A DNA stretch of 64,000 nucleotides, from contig NC_085105.1 in the NCBI RefSeq assembly GCF_963422355.1, positions 1,006,001 to 1,070,000 on the forward strand. Reading direction: 5' to 3'. Position numbers and translations under genes: made by a program. The DNA is from Corticium candelabrum. Taxonomy: Eukaryota > Porifera > Homoscleromorpha > Homosclerophorida > Plakinidae. This document shows positions 36,195-47,423 of this stretch, piece by piece (position 1 is the stretch's first letter; every line of letters starts with the position of its first letter). The notes under the pieces are model-generated. The model did no database searches. It was not told the origin of the DNA and was given only the letters and a program-made list of their open reading frames with translations.

Positions 36195-37086
36195 GGTTTA
36201 AAATAGTTCGCCTCCTAAACGACAGATGAAGCAAGTCGTCGCCATAACAACATTGATATAAAACGTCTGGAGACCGAGGCATTTCACCTCTACTGCCCAG
36301 AGAATTTTTTGGGCCGGTTATTTCAGGTCCCGGATAAATATCCCGGATAAGTTCTAGATTCACGTGCCTGACTAGTACGTACACGTGCCTGACTAGTACG
36401 TACACGTGCCTGACTAGTACGTACACGTGCCTGACTAGTACGTACACGTGCCTGACTAGTACGTACACGTGCCTGACTAGTACGTACACGTGCCTGACTA
36501 GTACGTACACGTGCCTGACTAGTACGTACACGTGCCTGACTAGTACGTACACGTGCCTGACTAGTACGTACACGTGCCTGACTAGTACGTACACGTGCCT
36601 GACTAGTACGTACACGTGCCTGACTAGTACGTACACGTGCCTGACTAGTACGTACACGTGCCTGACTAGTACGTACACGTGCCTGACTAGTACGTACACG
36701 TGCCTGACTAGTACGTACACGTGCCTGACTAGTACGTACACGTGCCTGACTAGTACGTACACGTGCCGTGGCTATCCTGCACATGAGTTTGCAGGTGTCT
36801 TCACACTTGTCAGACTCACGTGAGCTTGTAGTGTCCGGTTCCCGTATAACTTTCAGCCTCCCGGATCACAGTGCCCGTCAGTTCAATTTCGCGCTCTTTT
36901 CGGCTGAAAGCATGTTTGCAAACTTCCCTGCTTCTGTTTCATTCACGTTGGAGAAGAGGTTAGCTAGTAGTAATTAGCGAAGGCACTTCCGCTAAGAAAC
37001 CTTACGTAGTGTATCGGTTAACGTTGATCTTCCCTCATGTCAGCCATTCTACCTGTACAACACGCAGCATTGAGTGGGAAGGAGAA
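36195..37086. promoter_or_regulatory. DNAH2 upstream region with minisatellite and repeat fragments
   Basis: This separates the DNAH2 start from the transposon to the right. It contains an inverted-repeat arm (about 36325-36370), the 21-bp minisatellite (36361-36767), and a fragment of the hAT-like MITE family (36810-36873). The DNAH2 promoter should lie in the ~165 bp between 36195 and the minisatellite or across it. Confidence 0.4.
36361..36767. repeat. 21-bp minisatellite, about 19.4 copies
   Basis: The unit CACGTGCCTGACTAGTACGT plus A is repeated head-to-tail with no differences that I could see. Each unit carries three palindromes: CACGTG (E-box), ACTAGT, and GTACGTAC across the junction. 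Because 21 is a multiple of three, the array is open in several frames and gives spurious ORFs of YVLVRHV or RVRTSQA repeats. It is not a CRISPR array, as there are no unique spacers. Confidence 0.97.
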
Positions 37087-37283
37087 TGAATCCAGCGAAA
37101 AGGCTTTGAACAGGCATTATGGTGCATCATGCATCATTTCTATTTGGTGTCTTTGATCTGGATGCAATGCATGAATTCCTTGCAATTCACAAAGCCAAGA
37201 GAATAGCATCAGAGGTCAGTAACTTAATTAATTAATTAAATTGTGCACAGATAGTATAGCAACTTTCTAACAAATCTAAATAC

Positions 37284-37364
<81 letters not shown>

Positions 37365-38181
37365 TGTGAATGCATACTAGCTGTCACTATTGCACCAGAA
37401 CTAATGTTCTATCAGTAATGATAACCATTCAACTTTTAATAGGTCCTTCGGGAAGAAAAATGGTTCGGTCAGACCTATAACCTTCCAAAGAATTTGAATC
37501 TAGAACACCCTGACAATCACGCTTTACAAACATTCAAGGAGCTATTGCTAAATCAATCTGCATCTGCAACAGTATGTGCTGGTCTTAGTAACAGCCAATT
37601 GTCAAAGGTAGCATGTAATAGATGGTTGTCAGATGAACTGCTAGAGTGTCTTGCTAACCTCATGAACCAGTCATCAGATGACTGTTTGTGCCTTGTACTA
37701 TCAGAGTACAACAAAGCAAGACTTCAAGACTATTACAACAGCACTCCATGGAAGAACCAGCATTCGACTAGCTTTTTGGATTATAAATGTGCAAATTGAC
37801 CCTATGTCAGGCACTGCTGTAGCATCCAATCGACTATTAACAGGAAACCACTGGACTGTTGTTGCTACTGACTTTGATGCCAAAGTCTCCTTCTATGGTG
37901 ATTCCCTTGGCTACTCGGTTCCAACTAACCTAGTTGTCGAGACCCAGCAAGTATTCACTGAATTGAACAAACTTCTTAGTGAACACATTACAACTGCATA
38001 TCCAATATTAGCCCTACACAAGACAGTGTTTGATGCAGAAGGAAAGCACGTTTGCTCACGTGAATGCTGCAATTTCCCAGTGCAAACATGTTCATCCTCT
38101 TGTAGAGTTATTGTCGTTGCTTTTGTTGCTGTTGCATCATTTTGTCCAAAAGAAATTTGGCAGTATGTACAGCTTCCATAG
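37087..38181 (+). pseudogene. Ulp1-type (C48) cysteine protease part of a Mutator-like element
   Basis: Exon-like segments at about 37087-37211 and from 37442 are separated by an intron-like stretch holding a CA tract. The catalytic His/Asp region is NHWTVVATDFDAKVSFYGDS; the Gln/Cys region is NFPVQTCSSSCRVIVVAFVA. This order and spacing fit the Ulp1/SENP C48 fold. A frameshift near 37740 breaks the reading frame. Ulp1-like proteases are known passengers of some Mutator-like transposons, and the DDE part follows directly. Confidence 0.65.
37285..37359. repeat. (CA)n microsatellite
   Basis: About 37 CA units lie within the intron-like gap of the transposon protease segment. Confidence 0.95.
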
Positions 38182-38394
38182 ATTCAATGTCATCCTGTGA
38201 AATCTCTGCTTCGTATTTATCACCATCCAAGCACATATGACCAATATCTGGGATCGTCTTGGCAACCTGGCTATTAACTAAAAAGATAAATATTCAAAAC
38301 GTAGTTGACATATCAATATTTGACGTCAACAAACGTCTTCTAATGCCTTTACCAGGAAGTAAAAAATGCAAGTCTGTCAGGACAGATCACCACC

Positions 38395-41359
38395 CTATAT
38401 AGCCTCACTTTGAAGAGAAACAAATGGCTATTGATTTACTAGACTCTTACAAAACTGGTGCTCAAGTCAGAGGCAATATTTTGTATGAGAATAACAAGTC
38501 TATAGCCAACAGAAGTGCTATAGCAGGAGAGTGCCATTTGCTGAGAGAGATAAACTGAGAACCAAAAGCCTGCTTTAATTCTTACTAACCAATCAGCAGT
38601 CAAGACATCTAGAGTACACCACAGTAATGGCTGCAGTGTTAAAATTAGTACGGAACACCAAACAAAGAGTGACAGAGCCATTACTGACAAAATAGAGAAC
38701 AGTCATTCAAGTCTGAATTGTTTTACCATATCTGATACTAGAAACAGTGAGTCAATGGTGATTGAGATGCCTGAAGAGACTAAGAGGAAATTAGCTTTAC
38801 AGATACCTCACGAAATAGCCTACTTGTTCTCTGATTCCTACAACTACATAGTTGATCAGTACACTAAACATACACCCAAGTCATTCCTTGGAGCAGAAAC
38901 CCAAAGCTTTAGTTTGCAAGCATGGATAAATGCAGAAGACCAAAACCAAAGCAGTCCAGTGGATTGACGACTTGTGGATTGATGAGTGGGTAACACAAGG
39001 CACTCAAATTTCTGGACAAAGAATTGTTTTTAAAACTGTTCGCCACTGCCAACATCAGCAAAAGAAGCTGACAAAAACACAGTTGTCAAAACAATGCCCA
39101 CCTTCAGATCTAAAGCGGGCTCTCATTCAGAAAAGTATAAGAAACAAAAAGACTTCTTGCCCTAGTACCTCATAGTCAAACTATATCCAAAGTTCAGCTC
39201 AACAGTTGCCACTCATCCAAACTATCTTTGCATGATTAACCTTAAGTACTGCTATGACCACCCAGTCAACTCTGCTCATATCCTTAGTTTTCAACCAATA
39301 GACAATGCTGTCAAGAAGCAGTTTACACGTTTATTCGAGGCAGGAAACTCAGCAGCTACAGCTAGGCATGAAATTTGCAAATCAACTGCAAATGAAGTAT
39401 GACATTCTTGACATTGAAAAAATTCTTGCCGATAGATCCAAACTGTCAAGATGTTCAACGTTTGTTCCAAAAGTGGCAAGAAAGATGTATCGGTCCTGAT
39501 AACGGCAAAGTAATGTTTGACCGTCTGTCATTAGAAGTAAAACAATTCAATGAAATTCATGCTAGTAATGGTGGTAAAGCATTTCTTCAACAATATAAGT
39601 TAGAGGTGGAGTACAAAACTGGGCTTCCTGATGACTCCTTTGAACCACCGGCAGCTAAAGTCACAAAAATATCTGACCACGTTTGTTCCCTTTATCCTAG
39701 CAGTAGTCACACCTTTGATGGCAAGAGCCCACAAACTGTTATGTCAAACCAGTGAATTAGTTTACTGTGACTCAACAGCCAGTTCGGACAATTTGAATAC
39801 TGCAGTCTTCATTGTGAGCTGCAGTACTTCAGCTAGTGCAATACCATTGCGTGCTGTAATGACATCTAGTGAAGATGCTGAGACCCTATCATCAGCATTC
39901 ACAGCACTTGTTGATGTTCTACCTGACTATGCCTTCTTCGGGAGAGGCAGAACAGTTGGACCCTTAATGATTTTAACAGATGATTCTGCCAGTGAAAGAA
40001 AAGCACTCAAGATAACCTGGCCAGAAACAGTTTTACATCTGTGTGTCTTTCATTTTCTCCAAAGCATGTGGCGTTGGCTATGGAGTGCTAGGTCTGGCAT
40101 GTCAGCAAATGATAGAGTCACTTGTATGCTACTAACCGAACGCCTTTATTCGCCGTCAGAGGAAGCCCTAGACAACGTTAAAAACGAAATTGACAACACC
40201 CAGTTTGGAAACTTCAAAACAAGGATAGATAGCTATTGGACGAGAAGAAAAGAGTGGGCACTGTGTTTTGTACAAAATTCCCTACTCGAGGAAACTTCAC
40301 CAACAACTATTCAGAAGCAAGTATTCGAATTACAAAGGACATCCTGTTCCAAAGAAGGAAAGGATGGAATTCAATCCTATTGTTTCAACCGATACCGAAA
40401 ACACTAGACTTATACCATCAACGATGACTTTTATCCTATGCAAGCAACAGACTTGACCACTTTGTATCACTGAGATTCACTTGCTGTAATCAAGACGGGA
40501 GCTATTTCTTTTGATGATGTTATGCCTACGGATGCCCCACATGTTTATGTTGTGCAAAGTCAATCAAATGATGACATCCAATGGGTAGTCGACCTACAAC
40601 TCGGAGAATGCTCCTTTCCTATAGGGTTCAGTGGTAAGCCATGCAAACATCAGCTTGCAGCCTCAGCAAAATACATGAAAAATAGTGTCAATAGCATTCC
40701 AACTGAATCTCCACAAGGACGACAATTCTTTGCAGTTCTTGCTCTAGGGAGCAGCTGCCAAAACATTAGTTTCTACAGTAGTGTGCACCAAAAAGCAGAT
40801 GAAGAGCACCTATGGTCTCTCTCTGTTGATGTGCAATGGTCTAATGAAGATGTAAAGAAATTATTGGAAGGTCCACTCTCACCCTTTGATGACCCACTTC
40901 AAGACTGTGTCAGACATGATATTGATCAAGATCACATAATCACAGGTAATGGCACGTATGAAATCAACAGAGTTGAAACAGTGAGGAAGCAACTATGTCA
41001 TGTAATGGACGACATTGAAAATGGACTAGGTAATAGTATCTCAAGTGAAGATGGTTTCTTGGCTGCAGTAGAAAAGTTTTGCTCAACCTACTGGAAGATT
41101 ACACATGTTTGGTAGCCATATAGGGCTAACCAAACATAAGCAAAAGATATGTGTACAACCCACAGCTGTCAGTAGAAGACAGCCCATCAAGACATCAGCC
41201 TCTGTTCCAGCAAAGGTGGAGTGCACCACGCTATTTTGTAAAAAGGTGGCTTCTGCTGCTGCTGCAAGTAGATACGTAATGCCGAAACGAATTCAACGAT
41301 CAAAGAAAGGACACAATCTGGCAATCAGTTTAAAGGAAAACACTAACAATGCGCTATAA
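38395..41359 (+). pseudogene. Mutator-like (MULE) DDE transposase with SWIM-type finger
   Basis: Frame-broken blocks run left to right. First is HFEEKQMAIDLLDSYKTGAQ (~38409). A HNHP-like DHPVNSAHI is at ~39256. The MULE core follows at about 39755-40060, with LVYCDSTASS (first Asp), LMILTDDSASERKALKITWP (second Asp) and LCVFHFLQSMWRWL (the Cys-x2-His motif). A SWIM-like segment FPIGFSGKPCKHQLAASAKY lies at ~40615-40675, in which the second Cys of the usual CxC pair appears to be Phe. A basic C-terminal tail ends at 41359 (RSKKGHNLAISLKENTNNAL). Stops and frameshifts between blocks mean this copy is inactive. Confidence 0.75.
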
Positions 41360-41755
41360 TACAATAACTTTATTAGTAGCTACACGTCAATCATTTTGCA
41401 GTAACAGGTCCTGTTTTGGCTTTCAGTTTTGCTTAATTCTTTGCATAGTTCAAATGAGACAACAGCAACAGTCATTTTAGTTGTACCATTTTCACAATGT
41501 TGAAGTAAATTTGCTTTCATAAGTCCAACTATTGTCTGCTTTGTCTACTATTCTACAGATGTACTAACTATCTATCAATCTGCTCATGCACTAAATAAAC
41601 ACTCAAGTTAAAATGCCTGCTAATGGATCAACACAAACAGCAAAAAGTTGTTTTAGTTTATTATAAAATTTATAATTTATAGTGTATGTATACGTTATGC
41701 GCACAGCACGGATATGGATAAACCGTGGATGTGTAATGGATGTCTAGTTTTGCCG

Positions 41756-41845
41756 GGTAATTTAAGGGCTAGGGTCAGGATGATATGGTTAGGGTCAGGG
41801 TTAGTGGTTAAAGTTAGGGTTAAAATTAGGATTAGGGTTTGGGCA
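41756..41845 (+). repeat. Degenerate TTAGGG-like tract
   Basis: Variants of GGTTAGGG, GGGTCAGG and AGGATTAGGG recur about ten times in 90 bp. TTAGGG is the usual animal telomere unit. The tract is short and irregular, so it may be an interstitial telomeric remnant or simply a GGTTAG minisatellite. Confidence 0.5.
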
Positions 41846-42698
41846 CACCATGGATTGTGCTGGGTAGTTAGTTCATGGGTTGTCCAAAATCCGTGCTTGG
41901 AGCACAATATACTGTATATACAACAATCTGACCACCAGTCAAGCAGTACTACATTGGAATGAACAATTGTCAGTATGTTTATGGCGTTGTAACGCAAAGA
42001 TTCTTCTAAATCAATGATGTTTACATGACTTAAATTTGAACTTTAGTTGACTTTATACAAATAGATATATTAATTTTTATATTTTTGACACACGCGCATA
42101 TTTGTCTTTATTACATACATAAACAGTCCCACCTCAACATCCCAACAACTCAGGTATGCTTGTCCTAACTCATCCATACATCCACTATCTCTAAATTTAA
42201 ATGTCGTAACACCAATCTAGCAATGTAAGACCACAATCTGATAGACAATTGTTGTAATAAACATTTGAAAGACTATGAAAAGCATCCTGTTGCTCACTGC
42301 ATCATTCTTGAAGCTATATAACGTAGAATCTTGAAACTGTAAGGTGACCATAGACCGAGAGTTTCCACAGCAAGTGGACAGAAGAAGATAACACCAGCTG
42401 CTGAAACCTCATAGTTTATAGTTGGTAGATTGCAACAACCTAGCACTGCTCCAGTACTATGATAGTATCCCTTCTCACTACATTAGAGCAGTAGCAACAT
42501 TTGACATATGACAAATGTATGCAACAGGATATCTAATACTCTTTAGTCTTAGATTGACCAAGAAACAGATATTTGCATATCCTGTGTTTGTTTGTTGAGC
42601 CACATGCCTCTCTTGCTTTAGAATATCCAACCAATCAAAACTTTTGGCAATAACAATGGGTGACATCACATTAGTACACATTTGTGACAGAAAACTAT

Positions 42699-43238
42699 GG
42701 GCATGTTTCCACTAGCACTTAATTAAACCAGTTTAACGAGCAGTTTATTCTAAATTGGTTTAAAGATTAACATGTTTCTACCTGCACCAAACCAGTTATA
42801 TTCTAAACCTAAACCGCTTTCTTAAACCTAGTTTGTAGTAGGTTTAGCAAAGTGATTTAGGTTGAATTATGTCGTGACAGTAGCGCGCTTGCTTAGATGG
42901 CTTCTCGACAACGCTGTTTGATGATATTGACTATTTTGCTGGTATAGGATTACCTTGAAAGATGTAAGGGTTGTTAACTAAAGAAGATGTTGTCCTTGGT
43001 CATCGTCATGAAAATTCCTAATAGTAGATGCTGAATCATGTGACAACCAACAGTTGCTCTGACTCGGCGACAGAGCAGCCCAATACTTCAAACCAAGCCT
43101 ACAACGGTGTTCCTAGACAGTTTGTCTTGTACATCCCGGATGTGCAAGTTCCTAAGAGGAAACAGTCGTTTTCTTGAACTGGTTTAGTTTATAAACGCGT
43201 TTAAGCTAAGTTAAGGTGCACTTAGTGGAAGCATGGCC
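42699..43238. mobile_element. Harbinger-like MITE, copy 2
   Basis: A 540-bp copy with ends GGGCATGTTTCCACTAGC and (reversed) GGCCATGCTTCCACTAAG. It is flanked by TAT on both sides (42696-42698 and 43239-43241), a 3-bp target duplication. It is homologous throughout to 19335-19865 and 53155-53709. It has no coding capacity. Confidence 0.88.
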
Positions 43239-44555
43239 TATGTTTCTATTATACAAGTATACGGAATTAAAAATCCTACATTTCCCCAAGAGAAAACGCA
43301 TCATGAAACTGTTCTCCATCATCAACTAATTAATAAGAAATTAAACAAAGTGAAAATGATGTAGCTTGGATTGCATAGTACAGCAATCGGTAAATAATCT
43401 GCTCGGCTGGCTTTCTTTGGGGATTTGACAAATCAATCGCACGTCAATCATACCTCAAGTACAATTGTGTGTAACATCCCCCCTTCTTCCTCCCCAAAGT
43501 GAAAAAACCATCCACATTCAGTGCCTTACAGCTCAAAATATATTTGTACATGAAATATGACACAAAAGGGGGCAACATGCAACAAAGTACTCAGAACATG
43601 GTCTGATGGACAAATATTGACCCTCACCCACTTGAGCTATCTTTGACAATTAGCCTTGACTAATTATTCTAGAAAGCCCTCGCGTCTCTGATCAATATTT
43701 GAAGTATTGCCTCACCAACCATGTTCTAATTCTTATTAATTTTCCCAATATCAGAATTTATATAGAGTACCAATTACACCTCTGATTACACCCACACCAT
43801 TTACAGTTCAAAATTGTCACTTGTCACATTACATTCCTATTGTGCCAAATCAAATTAGTTTAAAGTCAGATCAAATGCAAAAGTGTCCAATCTAATACCT
43901 AAAGCCTGGTTAACAATATCTGCTGGAGACCTGCCAGACCTAGACCCGACAGCTGTCAAGCAAAATAGAATAAACCCTATTCTGTCCGGCTACCACTGCT
44001 GTTCTGGCTGCAATCTGGCTTCAGTAGGCGTGGCAAGGTGCCATTGCCAGACTGCTGTCTTACAGATATTGCAAAATAAGCTTAAATAAGATGTTGACCA
44101 TACTAAGTTTGCACGAAATCCAAGTCAAAGGACTGAATTTCATATCCATTAACCATATGGGTTAACATCTTAGGTGAACATCTTGCAAATTTGATTACTA
44201 GTTACTAAGTAACAGGAGGTAACTTTTAAATTTGAATTGACACCCTCCAGATTTAATTAATTTGGCAGACAACTAAGCTAGTTTGACAAGTTAAAAATTT
44301 GTTTTGACACATTGTGAATTTGATTTTACGTCTTGTAAATTTGAACTAATTTGGTTTAATTAACAGAATACAAATTTAATGTGACAAGTGACAATTTTGA
44401 CCTGTAAATAGTACAACAATTTCCAAAATTATTAGGATGAAACGTTTACAACAGCACATAAATCAAAGTACTATAGTATGCATGCTCAGTGGGCTTTTTG
44501 TGTCAGTGCATGCTAGTAACTGTAATCTTATGTAATATCAATATTGCCAATTGAA

Positions 44556-44690
44556 GCACGGTTCACAGTGTACTACCCTGACGCTGGAATAGAGCGTCAG
44601 CGTCAACATCAAAGGATGCCGCCTGCGTCAAGGCGGTATCTTTGATGTTGACGCTCAGCTGAGCGTCAGCGTCAATACTGTGAAACGGGC
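44556..44690. mobile_element. Palindromic foldback element (about 135 bp)
   Basis: The two arms are nearly perfect inverted copies: GCACGGTTCACAGT at the left pairs with ACTGTGAAACGGGC at the right. The inner arms share GCGTCAGCGTCAACATCAAA against TTTGATGTTGACGCT, with a small loop around 44620. It would form a long hairpin. It is likely a tiny MITE; no target duplication was resolved. Confidence 0.75.
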
Positions 44691-44798
44691 TTTACTGTTT
44701 GAACAATACTATTAATTAAAAGAATTTCAAATTATGTAACACGACAGAAACTCAAACGAATTGAAACCGTTACGTTTTACTTTGTCGCAAAGAAGTCC

Positions 44799-44801
<3 letters not shown>

Positions 44802-44859
<58 letters not shown>
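44802..44859. repeat. (GT)n microsatellite
   Basis: About 28 GT units. Confidence 0.95.
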
Positions 44860-44860
<1 letters not shown>

Positions 44861-45019
44861 ATTCTAGCAGCTGCTGCAAATAATTCCCAAACTGGGTCCC
44901 TTCAGATTATTGTTCTTCCTCAATGCGCGAACTCATATTCAACAATTAAACGACACGGGCCGAAAACAAAAGAACTATGAGTGGCGCCGTATTCGCTGCA
45001 AACACATGCACGTGCTTAT

Positions 45020-45065
45020 TAAATCAAGCACGTGAATATCCGGGATATGTATCCGGGACCAAAAA
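45020..45065. repeat. Inverted-repeat arm matching 36325-36370
   Basis: CACGTGAATATCCGGGATAT followed by GTATCCGGGACC is the reverse complement, with small gaps, of GGTCCCGGATAAATATCCCG plus GATA...TTCACGTGC at 36325-36370. The arms lie about 8.7 kb apart and bracket the Mutator-like relic, so they may be its terminal inverted repeats. Confidence 0.55.
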
Positions 45066-45499
45066 ACGTACTGTCTCGCGTAGCCAGACCGTTTCTAAAT
45101 GGAAGTCTAGGTTTAGTCGTAAGTTGTATCCAAGCCTAAGAATTGTTGATATTCAATAACTGGTGTATGGCCTAATGCAGATAGCCGTGGTAGGCCTAGG
45201 AACACGTACAAGCGCCGCCACAAATGTTCAGCATGATACACTAAGTAACACGTAAACTAAACGTGACACCGAATCTAGATGGTCTACAACTCGTCTTCAA
45301 TAGAAAAGCTTCACTGCATGTAGACAGAGTCTGCAATATATGCTGAATATGCATGTTCTTGACATGCACAGTACGTGACCCATAAATGGAAATTTCTCAA
45401 GGCAAAGTAACAGAGACAAGATATATCATGCAGTACACGTTCGAAGTCCAAGGAATTTCATGGACCTGTTTCACACTTGAAGATGCACATGCAGCTAGG

Positions 45500-46330
45500 T
45501 CACTCTTCCAAAACACCGCGAATAATGGGGCTTCCATTCTCAAAATGCTTGGAAACAGCTTGATCACCATTTCTCTCGTCTTCTGCATCACTATTACAGA
45601 CAATACAACGTCATTTTGTATGTGTACACATGACATTCCTATTGTAAAGTCTTGCAACAGTATTCTGCTTCCAACTGTGCTAACACTATAGTACAGCAGC
45701 ATTACTGAAAGTTCACTCATTTTTATGTTACTTCAAAACTGATTACTTATACATTAATTGCTGCTGTTGTTCTTGATAAAATTACTTTATATGCATGGCC
45801 AAATGTTGTGATATATCTTTCTGCAACTATTATATACTTACGTTTTCTGTTTGTCAAGATTCTTTTTTTGTTCCTTCGTTGATGCTCTCACTTCTCCTGT
45901 GTCACCCTTTTGCCCTGGAATAGTTGACTTTCTTGCACTGTTTGGAATACTCGCAACATTCAACAGCATTGCCAATTTTGTTTGCTGAACTTGGTAGTGA
46001 AATGCCTCCTGTAGATTGATAAAAATAACACAAAAAAATCTAAGCACCATTTTTATGAGTACCTGACGAGGCATCAAATCTATGTTGCTGGCATTTGCTG
46101 TTTCCTGGTAATAACGAATATTGCCAGCCATCACATCATCATCAGGATGAAATAGACGATGGGTACCAGCACACTGAGATGCATTCTTAAAATCTCCCAC
46201 TTTAATTCAAAAACACAACATATCACTATAATACTCTAGATATTGGCAATACTAAATATTAGCACTAAAACTGTGTAATTAATAGATAATCAATTACACA
46301 AAAGACAAATCTAGAGAAATCTAGGCACAG

Positions 46331-46378
<48 letters not shown>

Positions 46379-47423
46379 ACGTGTGCGTGCGTGTGTGTAT
46401 GCTATAGACTAAATATCCATCCATTTGACATGCAAACAAAACACACCAAAGATTCATACTCATCAATTGTTTCCATAAAATATTATCTATGCATGCACAC
46501 AAAAGTACAAACACAAAACCATCAAGATTCAACTTACTCTTGTAGTATGCAAACTGAAGGTAGTGGTAATGAGAGCTAAGATACCTATGCTCAACAAGAC
46601 CTGGCTTCACTTCAAAGAATGTCAATGTTTCCTCACATCGTGTACAACACAAAACCTGTGCACTAACATAACGAGCCACTACGGTCAATGCATCATCTCC
46701 CAATTCATTATCCAGATCATCATCAAAATTGACCGTAAAATTACCAATACATTTCAGTTGGCATTTCTGAAGAGCAAGGTAGTACTTTGCCAATGCTCCC
46801 TCCATCGCCTCAATAACAGTTGAGTAATCTTCCTTGCCATATGCAATCCGGCCCTGCCTGTATAGTTTCTGATGCTCCATGTGATGTTCTCTGGGACTAT
46901 ACTGTGGAGGGTTCTCACGTCTCAAGCTTGCATAATAATGCATGTTATTTATTCCTAACTCATTGCCAACATTGAAATCGTAGAATGTCTCAGCTGCATG
47001 TCGAGCATCATCTACTTCGCCCAAATGGTAGTAGCACATTTGAAGATAATTGTAAACAGTTTTGTCTTCAAACACAGCAGCAGTGGCTCCTTGGTAAGTT
47101 TTCTTCTTGCCATACAGCATGGCTTTACACTGTGACACACACTCGTGTTTCTTGAAAAAATAATGAAATCGATTCAGCAACAACATTTCACTAGAATCGA
47201 CAGATTCCTCAGTCATGATGTCTGCTTCCAATGATTCTTCGCAATCACTTAGACATGACAGCAGTTTATCTTGTTCATCATTATATGCAGAAATAGCGGA
47301 TTCAAGATATTCAATACAGTCTTGCCATCTTTCATCTGTATAGGCTTCTGTGCCCATGTACAGCAGCTGATCTGACGTCACCGTTGGAGACAGTGTAACA
47401 TTATTCTTAAACGCCAAAAACAT
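45500..47423 (-). CDS. CRTAP/P3H4-like leprecan family protein
   Basis: CRTAP and P3H4 are ER partners of collagen prolyl-3-hydroxylases. Exons join in phase: 46538-47423 (or slightly further 5'), 46063-46199, 45842-46008 and 45500-45590 (stop 45500-45502). Family blocks are YTDERWQDCIEYLESAI, CVSQCKAML, YNYLQMCYYHLGEVDDARHA, NNMHYYASL, DYSTVIEAMEGAL, HYHYLQFAYYK and VMAGNIRYYQETA. CxxxC-type pairs typical of leprecan TPR repeats are present. The short Glu-rich end (GVLEE) and absence of a 2-oxoglutarate/Fe domain place it with CRTAP/P3H4 rather than catalytic P3H. The apparent first Met (47423) lacks a signal peptide, which an ER protein needs, so a 5' exon is missing. P3H4 and CRTAP cannot be told apart here. 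Confidence 0.82.
46331..46390. repeat. (GT)n microsatellite
   Basis: About 28 GT units lie in intron 1 of the CRTAP-like gene. Confidence 0.95.

Larger units (their letters stand above)
41360..45499. other. Repeat-rich gap without genes
   Basis: I found no conserved coding signal on either strand. It contains a degenerate TTAGGG-like tract (41756-41845), a Harbinger-like MITE (42699-43238), a palindromic foldback element (44556-44690), a GT microsatellite and an arm of a long-range inverted repeat (about 45020-45065). ORFs at 42478-42681, 43883-44089 and 44977-45159 show no family resemblance. Confidence 0.55.

Noticed and set aside
36361..36767. CRISPR-like regular repeat
   Set aside because: Direct head-to-tail minisatellite without spacers in a eukaryotic genome.
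45397..45720. 107-codon minus-strand ORF and its plus-strand partner
   Set aside because: The true exon here is only 45500-45590 in another frame, which joins the previous CRTAP-like exon in phase and ends in a stop.
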